A stretch of DNA of 43,282 nt from a virus: IMG/VR virus record IMGVR_UViG_3300037586_005958, positions 1 through 43,282 of that record; one strand, given 5' to 3'. The notes beneath the pieces were generated by a model, which saw nothing but the letters and a program-made list of their open reading frames with translations, did not search any database and had not been told where the DNA came from. Below, in pieces: positions 26,831 to 33,545 of this stretch. A program made the translations under genes and the position numbers. Each line of letters starts with the position of its first letter. Positions within the stretch are counted from its first letter, which is position 1.

Positions 26831-27780
26831 AATATGTTTTCCCTATACCAGTCCAGAGTCTTCTCTATCCCATCTTTAAGGGAAATGGTCGGTTCCCAGC
26901 CAATCTCTTTTTTCGCTTTGGCGCAACTCAAAAACAGACTAGTTTTAATAGTGGGTCGTGAGAGGTCGTGTTCTATTTTCAGTTCCTTGCCGGATTGAGT
27001 TATAATTTCTTTAACAAGATTTATGATAGGCAAGCCGCGGCCTAATCCTACATTATATAAACCGAACTGAGCTTCTTGGTTGGTAAGCGCTAAATCAACA
27101 AAACTCACCAAATCCTCAACATGTAGAAGGTCCCTTTCCTCTTCGCCGGTTCCCCACACCACAATAGTGCCATCGGTGTTGGTCATCACCTTGGTAACCG
27201 TAGCTCCAAACACATGACTTCTTTCGAGATCATATTTGTCGTAAGGTCCATACATGTTTGAATGCCGCATTACTGTATGCTTAGTGCGCCCTAGGCCAGC
27301 ATAGAACTCACACATCTTCTCTAGGTATACCTTGGTATTCCCCACGCCGAAATAGCGATCTAGGAGGCGCCGGTTGCCGTCAAAATCTTCTTCGGTGGTG
27401 GCACTCTCCTTGGGTTGATACATAACAGTACAGCTCGGAAAAACAAAGTGTTCTACATGACGCTCAAACGCCTCTCTTAAAAGCAGGGAGTTCATGACTG
27501 CATTATCGGTCACATGGATATAGGGACGATTAACTATATCATTTGCTCCTGATGTGGTCGCCGCAAACTGCAGGACTATATCTACCCCTTCTATTACACG
27601 CTTAACATCTGCAATGTTGTTCAGGTCCGCATATACCCATTTTACATTATATTCCCTCAAAGCTGGTTTGTTGTGCCACACGGCGCGTATCTCATATCTT
27701 TCGTCATTGACATATTTGTCTAAAAGGTTTCGCCCAATAAAGCCCGTAGCACCACATAATAATATCGTTTTTTTATTCAT
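26827..27780 (-). CDS. GDP-L-fucose synthase-like SDR
   Basis: 317 residues, extended SDR fold. GATGFIG at 10-16 binds the dinucleotide; FPSCTVMYQP at 114-123 supplies the S/C-T catalytic element; RHSNMYGPYDKYDLERSHVFGATVTKV matches fucose-synthase-like enzymes. The usual YxxxK is not exact: Y152-L-E-K155 has one residue less between Tyr and Lys, and position 151 is Val. I believe a subfamily shares this YLEK form, so the enzyme may still be active. Fucose synthase epimerises C3 and C5 and reduces C4 of GDP-4-keto-6-deoxymannose; related enzymes such as ColC act on the 3-deoxy version. Its position just ahead of GMD supports a GDP-sugar role. AAAGGAA stands ahead of the ATG. Confidence 0.8.
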   Translation of the reverse strand: MNKKTILLCGATGFIGRNLLDKYVNDERYEIRAVWHNKPALREYNVKWVYADLNNIADVKRVIEGVDIVLQFAATTSGANDIVNRPYIHVTDNAVMNSLLLREAFERHVEHFVFPSCTVMYQPKESATTEEDFDGNRRLLDRYFGVGNTKVYLEKMCEFYAGLGRTKHTVMRHSNMYGPYDKYDLERSHVFGATVTKVMTNTDGTIVVWGTGEEERDLLHVEDLVSFVDLALTNQEAQFGLYNVGLGRGLPIINLVKEIITQSGKELKIEHDLSRPTIKTSLFLSCAKAKKEIGWEPTISLKDGIEKTLDWYRENIL

Positions 27781-28507
27781 TGTGTTCCTTTAAAAAAAAT
27801 TCTATGGTTTCTAGAGAGGTTCTGTTCTTGTGGGGATGGAGATTCTTTATTGTCCGATCTTCGCCGAATCTAGTATAGTACACAAACTCGCCAAAAATAG
27901 GATCTTTTTTATATTTGTCTGCCACTTCTTGCAGTGTTGTGCTTTGAGCAGATACAAAATCATACGTTCCCGATAAATTAACACTCTCTTCATCTTCTAA
28001 CACTTCTAATATATCATTTTGTAAAATATAATTAAAGACCGATTGTCCACTTAACGAAAGCGTACAGTTATCTTGTTCCATAATTTTCAAAAATGAGTTT
28101 TGTCTTATAGTGGGACCAAGAAGCGCCGAGCAGCGTAGAATTAAATAGTTTGTAGATTCCGCCTGTACAATGGATTCTGCATGCCTTTTGGTGAGTCCAT
28201 AATCAGTAGGGACGGTTTCGTAAACTCCAACGGATGAAATATATACAAACTTCTTGTGGGGGAGGCGCACCAGGTCCCGAGTTAAAAATATATTATCGTT
28301 GAGGCTCTCATACGCCCGAGAAGGATCTCTCGCAGCATTAAAAGCACAATGTACAATGACCAGATCTTCTTTTCCCTCAAGAGTGCGAAGTGTTTGTTTC
28401 TTGTTTTCTCTTGTCAGTCCAAGCGCACCAGGAACATTCTCATATAAAAATTTTCCAAGGCCTGATGAAACACCGGTTATTAAAATGTTCTCACTTTGTA
28501 AAAGCAT
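27773..28507 (-). CDS. Short NAD(P)-dependent sugar epimerase/reductase (SDR)
   Basis: 244 residues, shorter than the usual 300-330 for extended SDRs, with much of the C-terminal substrate lobe reduced. TGVSSGLG at 11-18 is the cofactor loop, written more like a classical SDR; YISSVGVYE at 89-97 carries the catalytic Ser; Y103-G-L-T-K107 is the catalytic pair; and LRCSALLGP matches the usual RP-NVYGP region in simplified form. It sits between two fucose-synthase-like genes and overlaps both (8 and 17 bases). It probably reduces or epimerises an intermediate of the same GDP-sugar route. The substrate cannot be told. Confidence 0.75.
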   Translation of the reverse strand: MLLQSENILITGVSSGLGKFLYENVPGALGLTRENKKQTLRTLEGKEDLVIVHCAFNAARDPSRAYESLNDNIFLTRDLVRLPHKKFVYISSVGVYETVPTDYGLTKRHAESIVQAESTNYLILRCSALLGPTIRQNSFLKIMEQDNCTLSLSGQSVFNYILQNDILEVLEDEESVNLSGTYDFVSAQSTTLQEVADKYKKDPIFGEFVYYTRFGEDRTIKNLHPHKNRTSLETIEFFLKEHNE

Positions 28508-29459
28508 TGTGTCGAAGATCTACAATCTCCCTATTTTCTCTAAACCAGCGGATAGTATCCCTTATTCCCTCTTCTATCGAAACAGTCAAGTTAAAGCCAT
28601 GAGAAGCTGCACGAGTCGTATCAAAAACGCGTCGCTCGTCGCCCGTCGGCTTGGTGGTGTCCCACTCCACTTTAAGTTCTTTTCCGCAATGCTGCACAAC
28701 CTTTTCCACAACAGTTTTAATAGTAACGCCGGTGCCCGAACCAAGATTAACAGGCTCCGTAACACCGTTTTCAACCATATACAACATTCCCAGAGCAACG
28801 TCTTTGGAGTGAATAAAATCCCTAATCGAAGACCCGTCACCCCATACTTCAAGCGTATCATTTTCAAACGCCTTGCGAATCAACGATGGAATAACCATAG
28901 CATTTTCAGGATCAAAGTTGTCATAGGGCCCGTAAACATTTGCCGGTCGTACAATAGATACGCAGTTCCACCCATACTGAATAGAATAAGCCTGGGCCTG
29001 GAGTTCTCCAATTCTCTTTGCCCAGCCGGCGAATCTGTCATTTTTCGAGGGAAAAGTCTTCCAGACATCATCCTCGCGAAAAACTTCGGCCGGATGGTAT
29101 ACTCCCACGCTACTAGTAAACAAAAACCACTTAACATTGGCGCGGCGCGCGGCTTCCATCATATTAGTATTAAACTGCAGCATCGGCACCATAAAGTCTG
29201 CCGGCTGCTCCTGGCACATCTTCGGGGATCCCTTGACGCCCACAAGATTAAAAACATAATCCATTCCTTGACACGCATCTGCACACTTATCAAAGTACGT
29301 GAGATCTGCCTTAATGAAGTTTACCTTGTCTGATAGGCCTGTCGGCTCATCTAAAGAAACAATGTGAACTTCTGCCTCTCGCTCTAGTAGTAAGTCTACT
29401 AACTGTCGTCCTATCATACCGGTTCCTCCGGTAACTAAAACCTTTTGATTTTTAAACAT
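28491..29459 (-). CDS. NAD-dependent epimerase/dehydratase, fucose-synthase-like
   Basis: 322 residues from the ATG at 29459, preferred because AAAGGA lies about six bases ahead and MFKNQKVLVTGGTGMIG begins exactly at the Rossmann strand; an upstream in-frame extension of 32 codons has no homology-like features. The cofactor loop is GGTGMIG (11-17). LFTSSVGVYHP at 113-123 gives the catalytic Ser. The Tyr/Lys site reads FAGWAKR, with K148 present but Ala at 144 and Phe at 143, so no tyrosine stands four residues before Lys. RPANVYGPYDNFDPENAMVIPSLI is typical of GDP-fucose-synthase-like proteins. It begins inside the end of the ColD-like gene (8 bases). Likely a C4 reductase or epimerase in the GDP-sugar set, possibly non-catalytic. 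Confidence 0.78.
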   Translation of the reverse strand: MFKNQKVLVTGGTGMIGRQLVDLLLEREAEVHIVSLDEPTGLSDKVNFIKADLTYFDKCADACQGMDYVFNLVGVKGSPKMCQEQPADFMVPMLQFNTNMMEAARRANVKWFLFTSSVGVYHPAEVFREDDVWKTFPSKNDRFAGWAKRIGELQAQAYSIQYGWNCVSIVRPANVYGPYDNFDPENAMVIPSLIRKAFENDTLEVWGDGSSIRDFIHSKDVALGMLYMVENGVTEPVNLGSGTGVTIKTVVEKVVQHCGKELKVEWDTTKPTGDERRVFDTTRAASHGFNLTVSIEEGIRDTIRWFRENREIVDLRHNAFTK

Positions 29460-30633
29460 TATTAATCCTTTCGCATAAGTTTGTAATCTGTTCTGATGTA
29501 AGATCGGTATGGTTTCCCACATAGAGCCCATAATCATGAATATGGTTGGCGACATCCAATAAGCCAGAAATCTTATAGTTATAAAACCCCTCGATTAGAT
29601 AAGGCTGGCGCGCCTGGTTGCCTCCTCCGGCTGTTCCAAGTCTATATTCTACTCCGACCTCTTCCAATACCGCGCACACGCGGCCAAGTAAACCCTTATC
29701 TTCTTCGTTTAAGATGAGAGGAAGAGCAAAATTACTATTGCCAACTAAATCATAATCCGTAAAAAACCTCTCTGAATCCAGGTGACTCACCCAGCATTCC
29801 AAGTTTTCTACACGGCGCTCAATATTTGAATCTAATCGCTGGAGTTGTTCGAGCCCCAATACCGCATTCATCTCCATACTTCGCATATTATACCCTGGGA
29901 CCGCAAAAGTAAAGAGAGGATTTAAATCAGGATACTTCTTTTGATAGCGCTTTTGAAACTCAGGAGATGTTTCTCGGGTCATTCCGTGTGACCTAAATAA
30001 GCGAATATATTCATGAATCTCGTCATTGTTAGTGCAGACTACGCCCCCTTCGATCGTAGTAATATGATGACCAAAATAAAAAGAAAAGTTAGACATGTCT
30101 CCAAAGGAGCCTATTTTCTGTTCGTTATACGTAGCTCCGTGGGATTCGCAGCAATCTTCAATCAGAAAAATATTATTGTCACGTGCTAGAGCGAGAAGCT
30201 CGTCCGATAGAGCATTAAAACCCATAGCGTGAACTAACACAATCGCTTTGGTTTGGGGCGTAATGGCCTTTTTAATATTGTCTAGGGTCATAGAAAAGTT
30301 TCCCTTTTCTACGTCCACAAAAACCGGCGTCATTCCCAAGTTTACTACAGGCGCAATGTCTGACACCCAGCCAATAGGCGGCACAATGATCTCTCCGACA
30401 CCCTTCAGTTCTTTAACAATAGACGTCATGATATAGTTTCCCGAAGCCCCTGAGTTAACGAAAGTGGTGTGCTTTACGCCTAGCCACTCAGACCATTTCT
30501 TTTCGAACTCACGCACCATAGGCCCATTGGTAAAACGCACATCGGGCTTCTTTAAAAAGTCAATCAAGGCCTCTTTGTCGGCCGCTGTAATGTTGTCATT
30601 TATTAGGGGCCACGTAAATCTATTTTGTCCCAT
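29452..30633 (-). CDS. colD: ColD-type 3-dehydratase (PLP, His replaces Lys)
   Basis: 393 residues from the ATG at 30633, which has GGAG six bases ahead; an in-frame ATG at 30645 is the alternative start. DegT/DnrJ/EryC1 fold: NSGASGNYI for phosphate binding near 60, IEDCCESHGA for the PLP aspartate near 160, and at about 183-197 FSFYFGHHITTIEGG, where the lysine that normally binds PLP is replaced by His. That His is the hallmark of the sugar 3-dehydratases ColD and RfbH; FGHH-TIEGG is the ColD form. ColD removes the C3 hydroxyl of GDP-4-keto-6-deoxymannose using pyridoxamine phosphate regenerated from glutamate. GMD and fucose-synthase-like SDRs beside it supply and use such a compound, so GDP-colitose or a branched derivative is a likely product. 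Confidence 0.88.
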   Translation of the reverse strand: MGQNRFTWPLINDNITAADKEALIDFLKKPDVRFTNGPMVREFEKKWSEWLGVKHTTFVNSGASGNYIMTSIVKELKGVGEIIVPPIGWVSDIAPVVNLGMTPVFVDVEKGNFSMTLDNIKKAITPQTKAIVLVHAMGFNALSDELLALARDNNIFLIEDCCESHGATYNEQKIGSFGDMSNFSFYFGHHITTIEGGVVCTNNDEIHEYIRLFRSHGMTRETSPEFQKRYQKKYPDLNPLFTFAVPGYNMRSMEMNAVLGLEQLQRLDSNIERRVENLECWVSHLDSERFFTDYDLVGNSNFALPLILNEEDKGLLGRVCAVLEEVGVEYRLGTAGGGNQARQPYLIEGFYNYKISGLLDVANHIHDYGLYVGNHTDLTSEQITNLCERINNV

Positions 30634-31156
30634 AATATTCTCCATGTTCTACCAGCAACGTGGCGCGAGAGTCTTCTCTTTCATACGCTTCTTTAAATGC
30701 AGGAAAAATGTCTTCTGGCTCCTTAAGCTCTACAACATTCACGTCGGTCAGCATCTGTCGAATTGCTTCTGTGTGATTCTGAGTATGTTGCGGGCCCGCA
30801 TCGATTGGGTTCTTAGACCCAACAGATACTCTGATTATAACGCGGGGGCACATATCGTTTTTAGACATGTCTCGCATTTTATCTAAGTGATTAATAAGCT
30901 GATTGCATGCGAGAATAAAAAAATCAAACCGCGGATACATTGTCACTGTCACGTAACCTTCTAAAGCCATGCCAGTAGACATTCCAAGCTGTGTCTCCTC
31001 AAAAACTGGGAGTTCTATGCGTTTATCCATCGGTACCTTCTCTAGTGTGCTTGATATTGCATGTCCACTGACGCGACATGCTTGGCCAAGGAAAACAACG
31101 TTATCTTTTTGGCCGAGCCATTCCATGGATCTTATAAGTTCGGATTTATATTTCAT
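30620..31156 (-). CDS. Compact thiamine-diphosphate E1 beta-like subunit
   Basis: 178 residues from the ATG at 31156, which shares one base with the alpha stop (TAATG); a GTG at 31171 is an alternative start. It matches the pyrimidine-binding domain of pyruvate-dehydrogenase-type E1 beta. LPVFEETQLGMSTGMALEG at 49-67 places the activating glutamate at E53, and YPRFDFFILACNQLINHLDKMR is the usual FADF-like helix. The C-terminal transketolase domain (about 120 residues in normal 320-340-residue E1 beta) is absent: the protein ends after LLVEHGEYYG. With the alpha gene it would form a heteromeric enzyme generating an acetyl-type carbanion from pyruvate or another 2-oxo acid. Being next to a 3-dehydratase suggests sugar C2 branching, as proposed for AviB1/AviB2 in avilamycin synthesis. 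No E2 or E3 is nearby. Confidence 0.82.
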   Translation of the reverse strand: MKYKSELIRSMEWLGQKDNVVFLGQACRVSGHAISSTLEKVPMDKRIELPVFEETQLGMSTGMALEGYVTVTMYPRFDFFILACNQLINHLDKMRDMSKNDMCPRVIIRVSVGSKNPIDAGPQHTQNHTEAIRQMLTDVNVVELKEPEDIFPAFKEAYEREDSRATLLVEHGEYYGTK

Positions 31157-31788
31157 TAAAAGTTTACCCACTTTCCAGTGCCATGATGGGGATATTCCAT
31201 TTCATATTTGTAGTAAATGACTCCCTCGGGTATTGGCTGTTTCTCTCCCCACGCCATATCGGTTGGCGTATGCACGCTCATATTGTTGTCTTCTATAACC
31301 CATTGTAGCGGCAACTCAAAGTTTGTTGAATATTTATAGGCCTCATGAAAGACTCCAGTTTCCCTGGTCATATCGCCGATAAAGCACCAGACTCGGTTTG
31401 GTGAGCCCTTCCGTTGTAGCGCCATGGCGACCCCTAAAGCCAAAGGGATCACTCCGCTAACGATCGAGGAGGCATAAAAATTGGGGTTAATATTATTAGT
31501 GCCCATGCTTCTCCCCTCGACAATAGAAGTAAACAGCTTGTCAGGATCGACGCCATGAAGCAAAGCATGATAATGATTTCTCCATGGTACAAAAACCCAG
31601 TCATCAGGACTAATATATTGAAAAATCTCTATAAGCTCTTTCTCATTATTTTTAGCCAAATGAACGGGGCCCTTGATTTTGCCAGCCTCATAAGTGTCAC
31701 GCACTATAGACTCAAAATCTATTAGCTCCTGAGCAGTAATGGTGACATTTCTTACTTTTTTTAAATGTGGTGGTATTTCTAAAGTCAT
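31156..31788 (-). CDS. Compact thiamine-diphosphate E1 alpha-like subunit
   Basis: 210 residues, short against 320-400 for E1 alpha. VPWRNHYHALLHG at 67-79 and SSIVSGVIPLALGVAMAL at 107-124 are E1-alpha features. The cofactor signature is GDM at 138-140 followed after 27 residues by NN at 168-169 (VIEDNNMSVHT), equivalent to the GDG-x25-30-NN magnesium and diphosphate site, with Met for the third Gly. In E1-alpha proteins the phosphorylation loops and C-terminal tail follow; here the protein ends soon after. It pairs by TAATG with the beta gene. Reaction inferred: decarboxylation of a 2-oxo acid and transfer of the two-carbon unit to a keto-sugar. Transketolase-like chemistry is the alternative. 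Confidence 0.83.
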   Translation of the reverse strand: MTLEIPPHLKKVRNVTITAQELIDFESIVRDTYEAGKIKGPVHLAKNNEKELIEIFQYISPDDWVFVPWRNHYHALLHGVDPDKLFTSIVEGRSMGTNNINPNFYASSIVSGVIPLALGVAMALQRKGSPNRVWCFIGDMTRETGVFHEAYKYSTNFELPLQWVIEDNNMSVHTPTDMAWGEKQPIPEGVIYYKYEMEYPHHGTGKWVNF

Positions 31789-32267
31789 TATTTATCTCGC
31801 AATTGTAATATTGGGTTATCAATGGGCCAATTTATATTCAGCTGAGCATTATTCCACTTAAGCGTAAACTGTTCATCCACATCGGGATAGTCCCCAGTAT
31901 AAGCCCACTTATAGTGAAAAACCGACTCTTCGCTAAGCACTAGGAAGCCGTTTCCGACGCCGGGAGGCAACAGAACCTGCTTTCGAGTACGATCGTTCAA
32001 TATCATTGACTCCGAATGTAGATACGTAGGCGATTCGCGGCGATTGTCAACCATCACGAAATACAACTCCCCATATAAGCACGTGACCAGCTTCCATGAC
32101 TTAAAGTCCCCATGAATCCCCCTTAAAACGTGCTGACGCGAAGTAGAGATCTTATCGTGATTAAAATCCAGTTCTAGCTCCTCTTTCTTCCACAGAGTCC
32201 ACAAATCCCCTCGATAGTCAGTAAACACATCGGGCTCAAAAACCATTACGCCATCAAAAGCCATCAT
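31788..32267 (-). CDS. RmlC-like NDP-sugar epimerase/isomerase (cupin)
   Basis: 159 residues, a little short for RmlC (about 180-185). VFTDYRGDLWTLW near the start and LRGIH at 48-52 match the RmlC core, with H52 at the position of the catalytic base; K59 follows as in the family. The usual PxGxAHGF reads PPGVGNGF at 101-108, so that His is Asn (N106). HYKWAYTGDY at 118-127 keeps the Tyr-containing strand. RmlC-type cupins epimerise C3 and/or C5 of 4-keto-6-deoxy sugar nucleotides; relatives do single epimerisation or 3,4-ketoisomerisation. Its start forms ATGA with the previous gene and its stop forms TAATG with the alpha subunit. Which keto-sugar it uses cannot be told. Confidence 0.82.
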   Translation of the reverse strand: MMAFDGVMVFEPDVFTDYRGDLWTLWKKEELELDFNHDKISTSRQHVLRGIHGDFKSWKLVTCLYGELYFVMVDNRRESPTYLHSESMILNDRTRKQVLLPPGVGNGFLVLSEESVFHYKWAYTGDYPDVDEQFTLKWNNAQLNINWPIDNPILQLRDK

Positions 32268-32686
32268 TTATCATCCTCTTGGGGGCTCCAACTAATCTCC
32301 CAGTCTTTAAACTCGGCGGCCAAACAATCAATTTTATAATCTTTGCGGCCGCCGGTGATTTCCTGGATCTTGTTTTTAGCAGTATTGCGAATACCGTTAA
32401 GGCCGTGAGTGAGTTCTAGGTTGTTGCCGTCGCGGATCCCTTTGCGATAGTTGGATTCGTTATGCCAAATATGAAGGTTCATTTGTGATAAAACGACGAT
32501 CGCTCTAATAGTGTCTGCCGTTGCTTCTGCTCCCTCATCTAAACACAGCTGTATGTCATAAACGATATCACGAATCTCCTGAGCATATTCTTCTTTGTGG
32601 TCTACAATAAAAACCTCCTTTAGCTGAGCGATTGAAAGTCTGTCCACAAGTTCTGATAAAGTAGGTAGATATTTTCTAGTCGTCAT
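32264..32686 (-). CDS. Helical protein of unknown function within the sugar cluster
   Basis: 140 residues, nearly all helix by eye. Features are LPTLSELVDRLSIAQLKEVFI at 7-27, an acidic patch around 50-60, MNLHIWHNESNYRKG near 84-98 with H and W in a conserved-looking cluster, and a C-terminus rich in Trp and Glu. I recall similar proteins next to lipopolysaccharide genes of marine phages and bacteria, but cannot name a family or an activity. It lies between a GT10 enzyme (11-base overlap) and the RmlC-like gene (ATGA), so its translation is coupled to sugar enzymes. It could be an accessory or scaffold for glycosyltransfer. No signal peptide or membrane segment. Confidence 0.7.
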   Translation of the reverse strand: MTTRKYLPTLSELVDRLSIAQLKEVFIVDHKEEYAQEIRDIVYDIQLCLDEGAEATADTIRAIVVLSQMNLHIWHNESNYRKGIRDGNNLELTHGLNGIRNTAKNKIQEITGGRKDYKIDCLAAEFKDWEISWSPQEDDK

Positions 32687-33545
32687 ATCCCAAGGTCTTT
32701 CTTAAATTCCTGGCGAATGTATCGTTCATCGACATATATTTTTTGGAGATCTCAAAATTCTCTTTAACCGCATCCAGACGTTTAGTATACTCTTCCTCAC
32801 TAAGGTTGTCAAGTATTTTAAACAGTTCGGGCCCTGTGTTAAACTGAATGATCCCATCGGGATTAAAATATTCTCCGACATTTTCGCACCCCCAAAAGAT
32901 GGGAATTGCGCCATGACGAAATGTATCCACCAAGGTCTCGGTGAAATAGTTATTCTGTTTGGAGTTCATGATGGTAATACTAAATCGGTAATCTTTTAAG
33001 GGTTCTGTTTTGCCCGCTTGCTGGGCTTCGGGAGTGGTAGAGGTGCCGTCGCCCCACGGCCGATAGGCTTGTCCCCAAAGGTCAACGTCATACCGATCTT
33101 TAATGGCTTCCGCTATTATATGGCGTAACTTATGGCCGCGGAGACTCTTCTTGTTCGAGGCAATAAGTGATAGCATTTTGGTTTTTTCATGAACTCCGCC
33201 ATCGTCATCCGACACCCGAGAAGAGGCAATGAGGCTTTTGACATATTTTGAGCCGCGTTGTAATAACTCCTCATCAAACGTAAAAATATAATCGAACTTG
33301 TGTTCCGCCGCTAAAATGTGCCTATATGCAAAAGGATGCAACTCGCGGCACTCTAAAATCCAGGCTATCTTATGTTTACTTTTTACGTTGTCTACCCACG
33401 GCGATAACAAATCCTTATCGGTAAAAACCGTAGCGCCTCCAAAAGAGGGTTGTGCGTGAACAATCTCAAGCTCATCTTGAGAAAGCTCTTTGTATCCTTC
33501 TGGCGCCAAGCTGTCGAAAAGATTAACTTTAATTTTGTTCGTCAT
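32676..33545 (-). CDS. GT10 fucosyltransferase-like glycosyltransferase
   Basis: 289 residues from the ATG at 33545, which overlaps the sulfotransferase stop (ATGA) and has AAGGAGG a few bases ahead; a longer frame of 38 extra Arg-rich codons lies inside the sulfotransferase gene and is rejected. The C-terminal half has KDYRFSITIMNS at 184-195, NNYFTETLVDTFRHGAIPIFWG at 198-219 and NPDGIIQF, the alpha-1,3-fucosyltransferase (GT10) signature with Thr for the usual Lys after FTE. The N-terminal half has HKIAWILECRELHPFAYR and FDYIFTFDEELL, typical of the acceptor lobe. GT10 enzymes use GDP-fucose; the GDP-sugar genes here make GDP-fucose or a 3-deoxy relative a plausible donor. Soluble, no membrane anchor seen. 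Confidence 0.84.
   Translation of the reverse strand: MTNKIKVNLFDSLAPEGYKELSQDELEIVHAQPSFGGATVFTDKDLLSPWVDNVKSKHKIAWILECRELHPFAYRHILAAEHKFDYIFTFDEELLQRGSKYVKSLIASSRVSDDDGGVHEKTKMLSLIASNKKSLRGHKLRHIIAEAIKDRYDVDLWGQAYRPWGDGTSTTPEAQQAGKTEPLKDYRFSITIMNSKQNNYFTETLVDTFRHGAIPIFWGCENVGEYFNPDGIIQFNTGPELFKILDNLSEEEYTKRLDAVKENFEISKKYMSMNDTFARNLRKTLGYDD

Noticed and set aside
28254-29333. Plus-strand frame of 359 codons
   Set aside because: It lies opposite two well-supported SDR genes with clear motifs, and its translation resembles no protein family.
29460-29555. 32-codon extension of the fucose-synthase-like gene
   Set aside because: It lies inside the ColD-like gene, and the Rossmann strand begins exactly at the ATG at 29459, which has a good ribosome binding site.
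31331-31338. Exact TATAAATA on the minus strand
   Set aside because: It falls within conserved codons of the E1 alpha gene (KYS region), far from a gene start, and is best explained by the protein sequence.
30620-31788. A pyruvate dehydrogenase complex for central metabolism
   Set aside because: No E2 or E3 gene is nearby, both subunits are much reduced, and the neighbours are all sugar-nucleotide enzymes.
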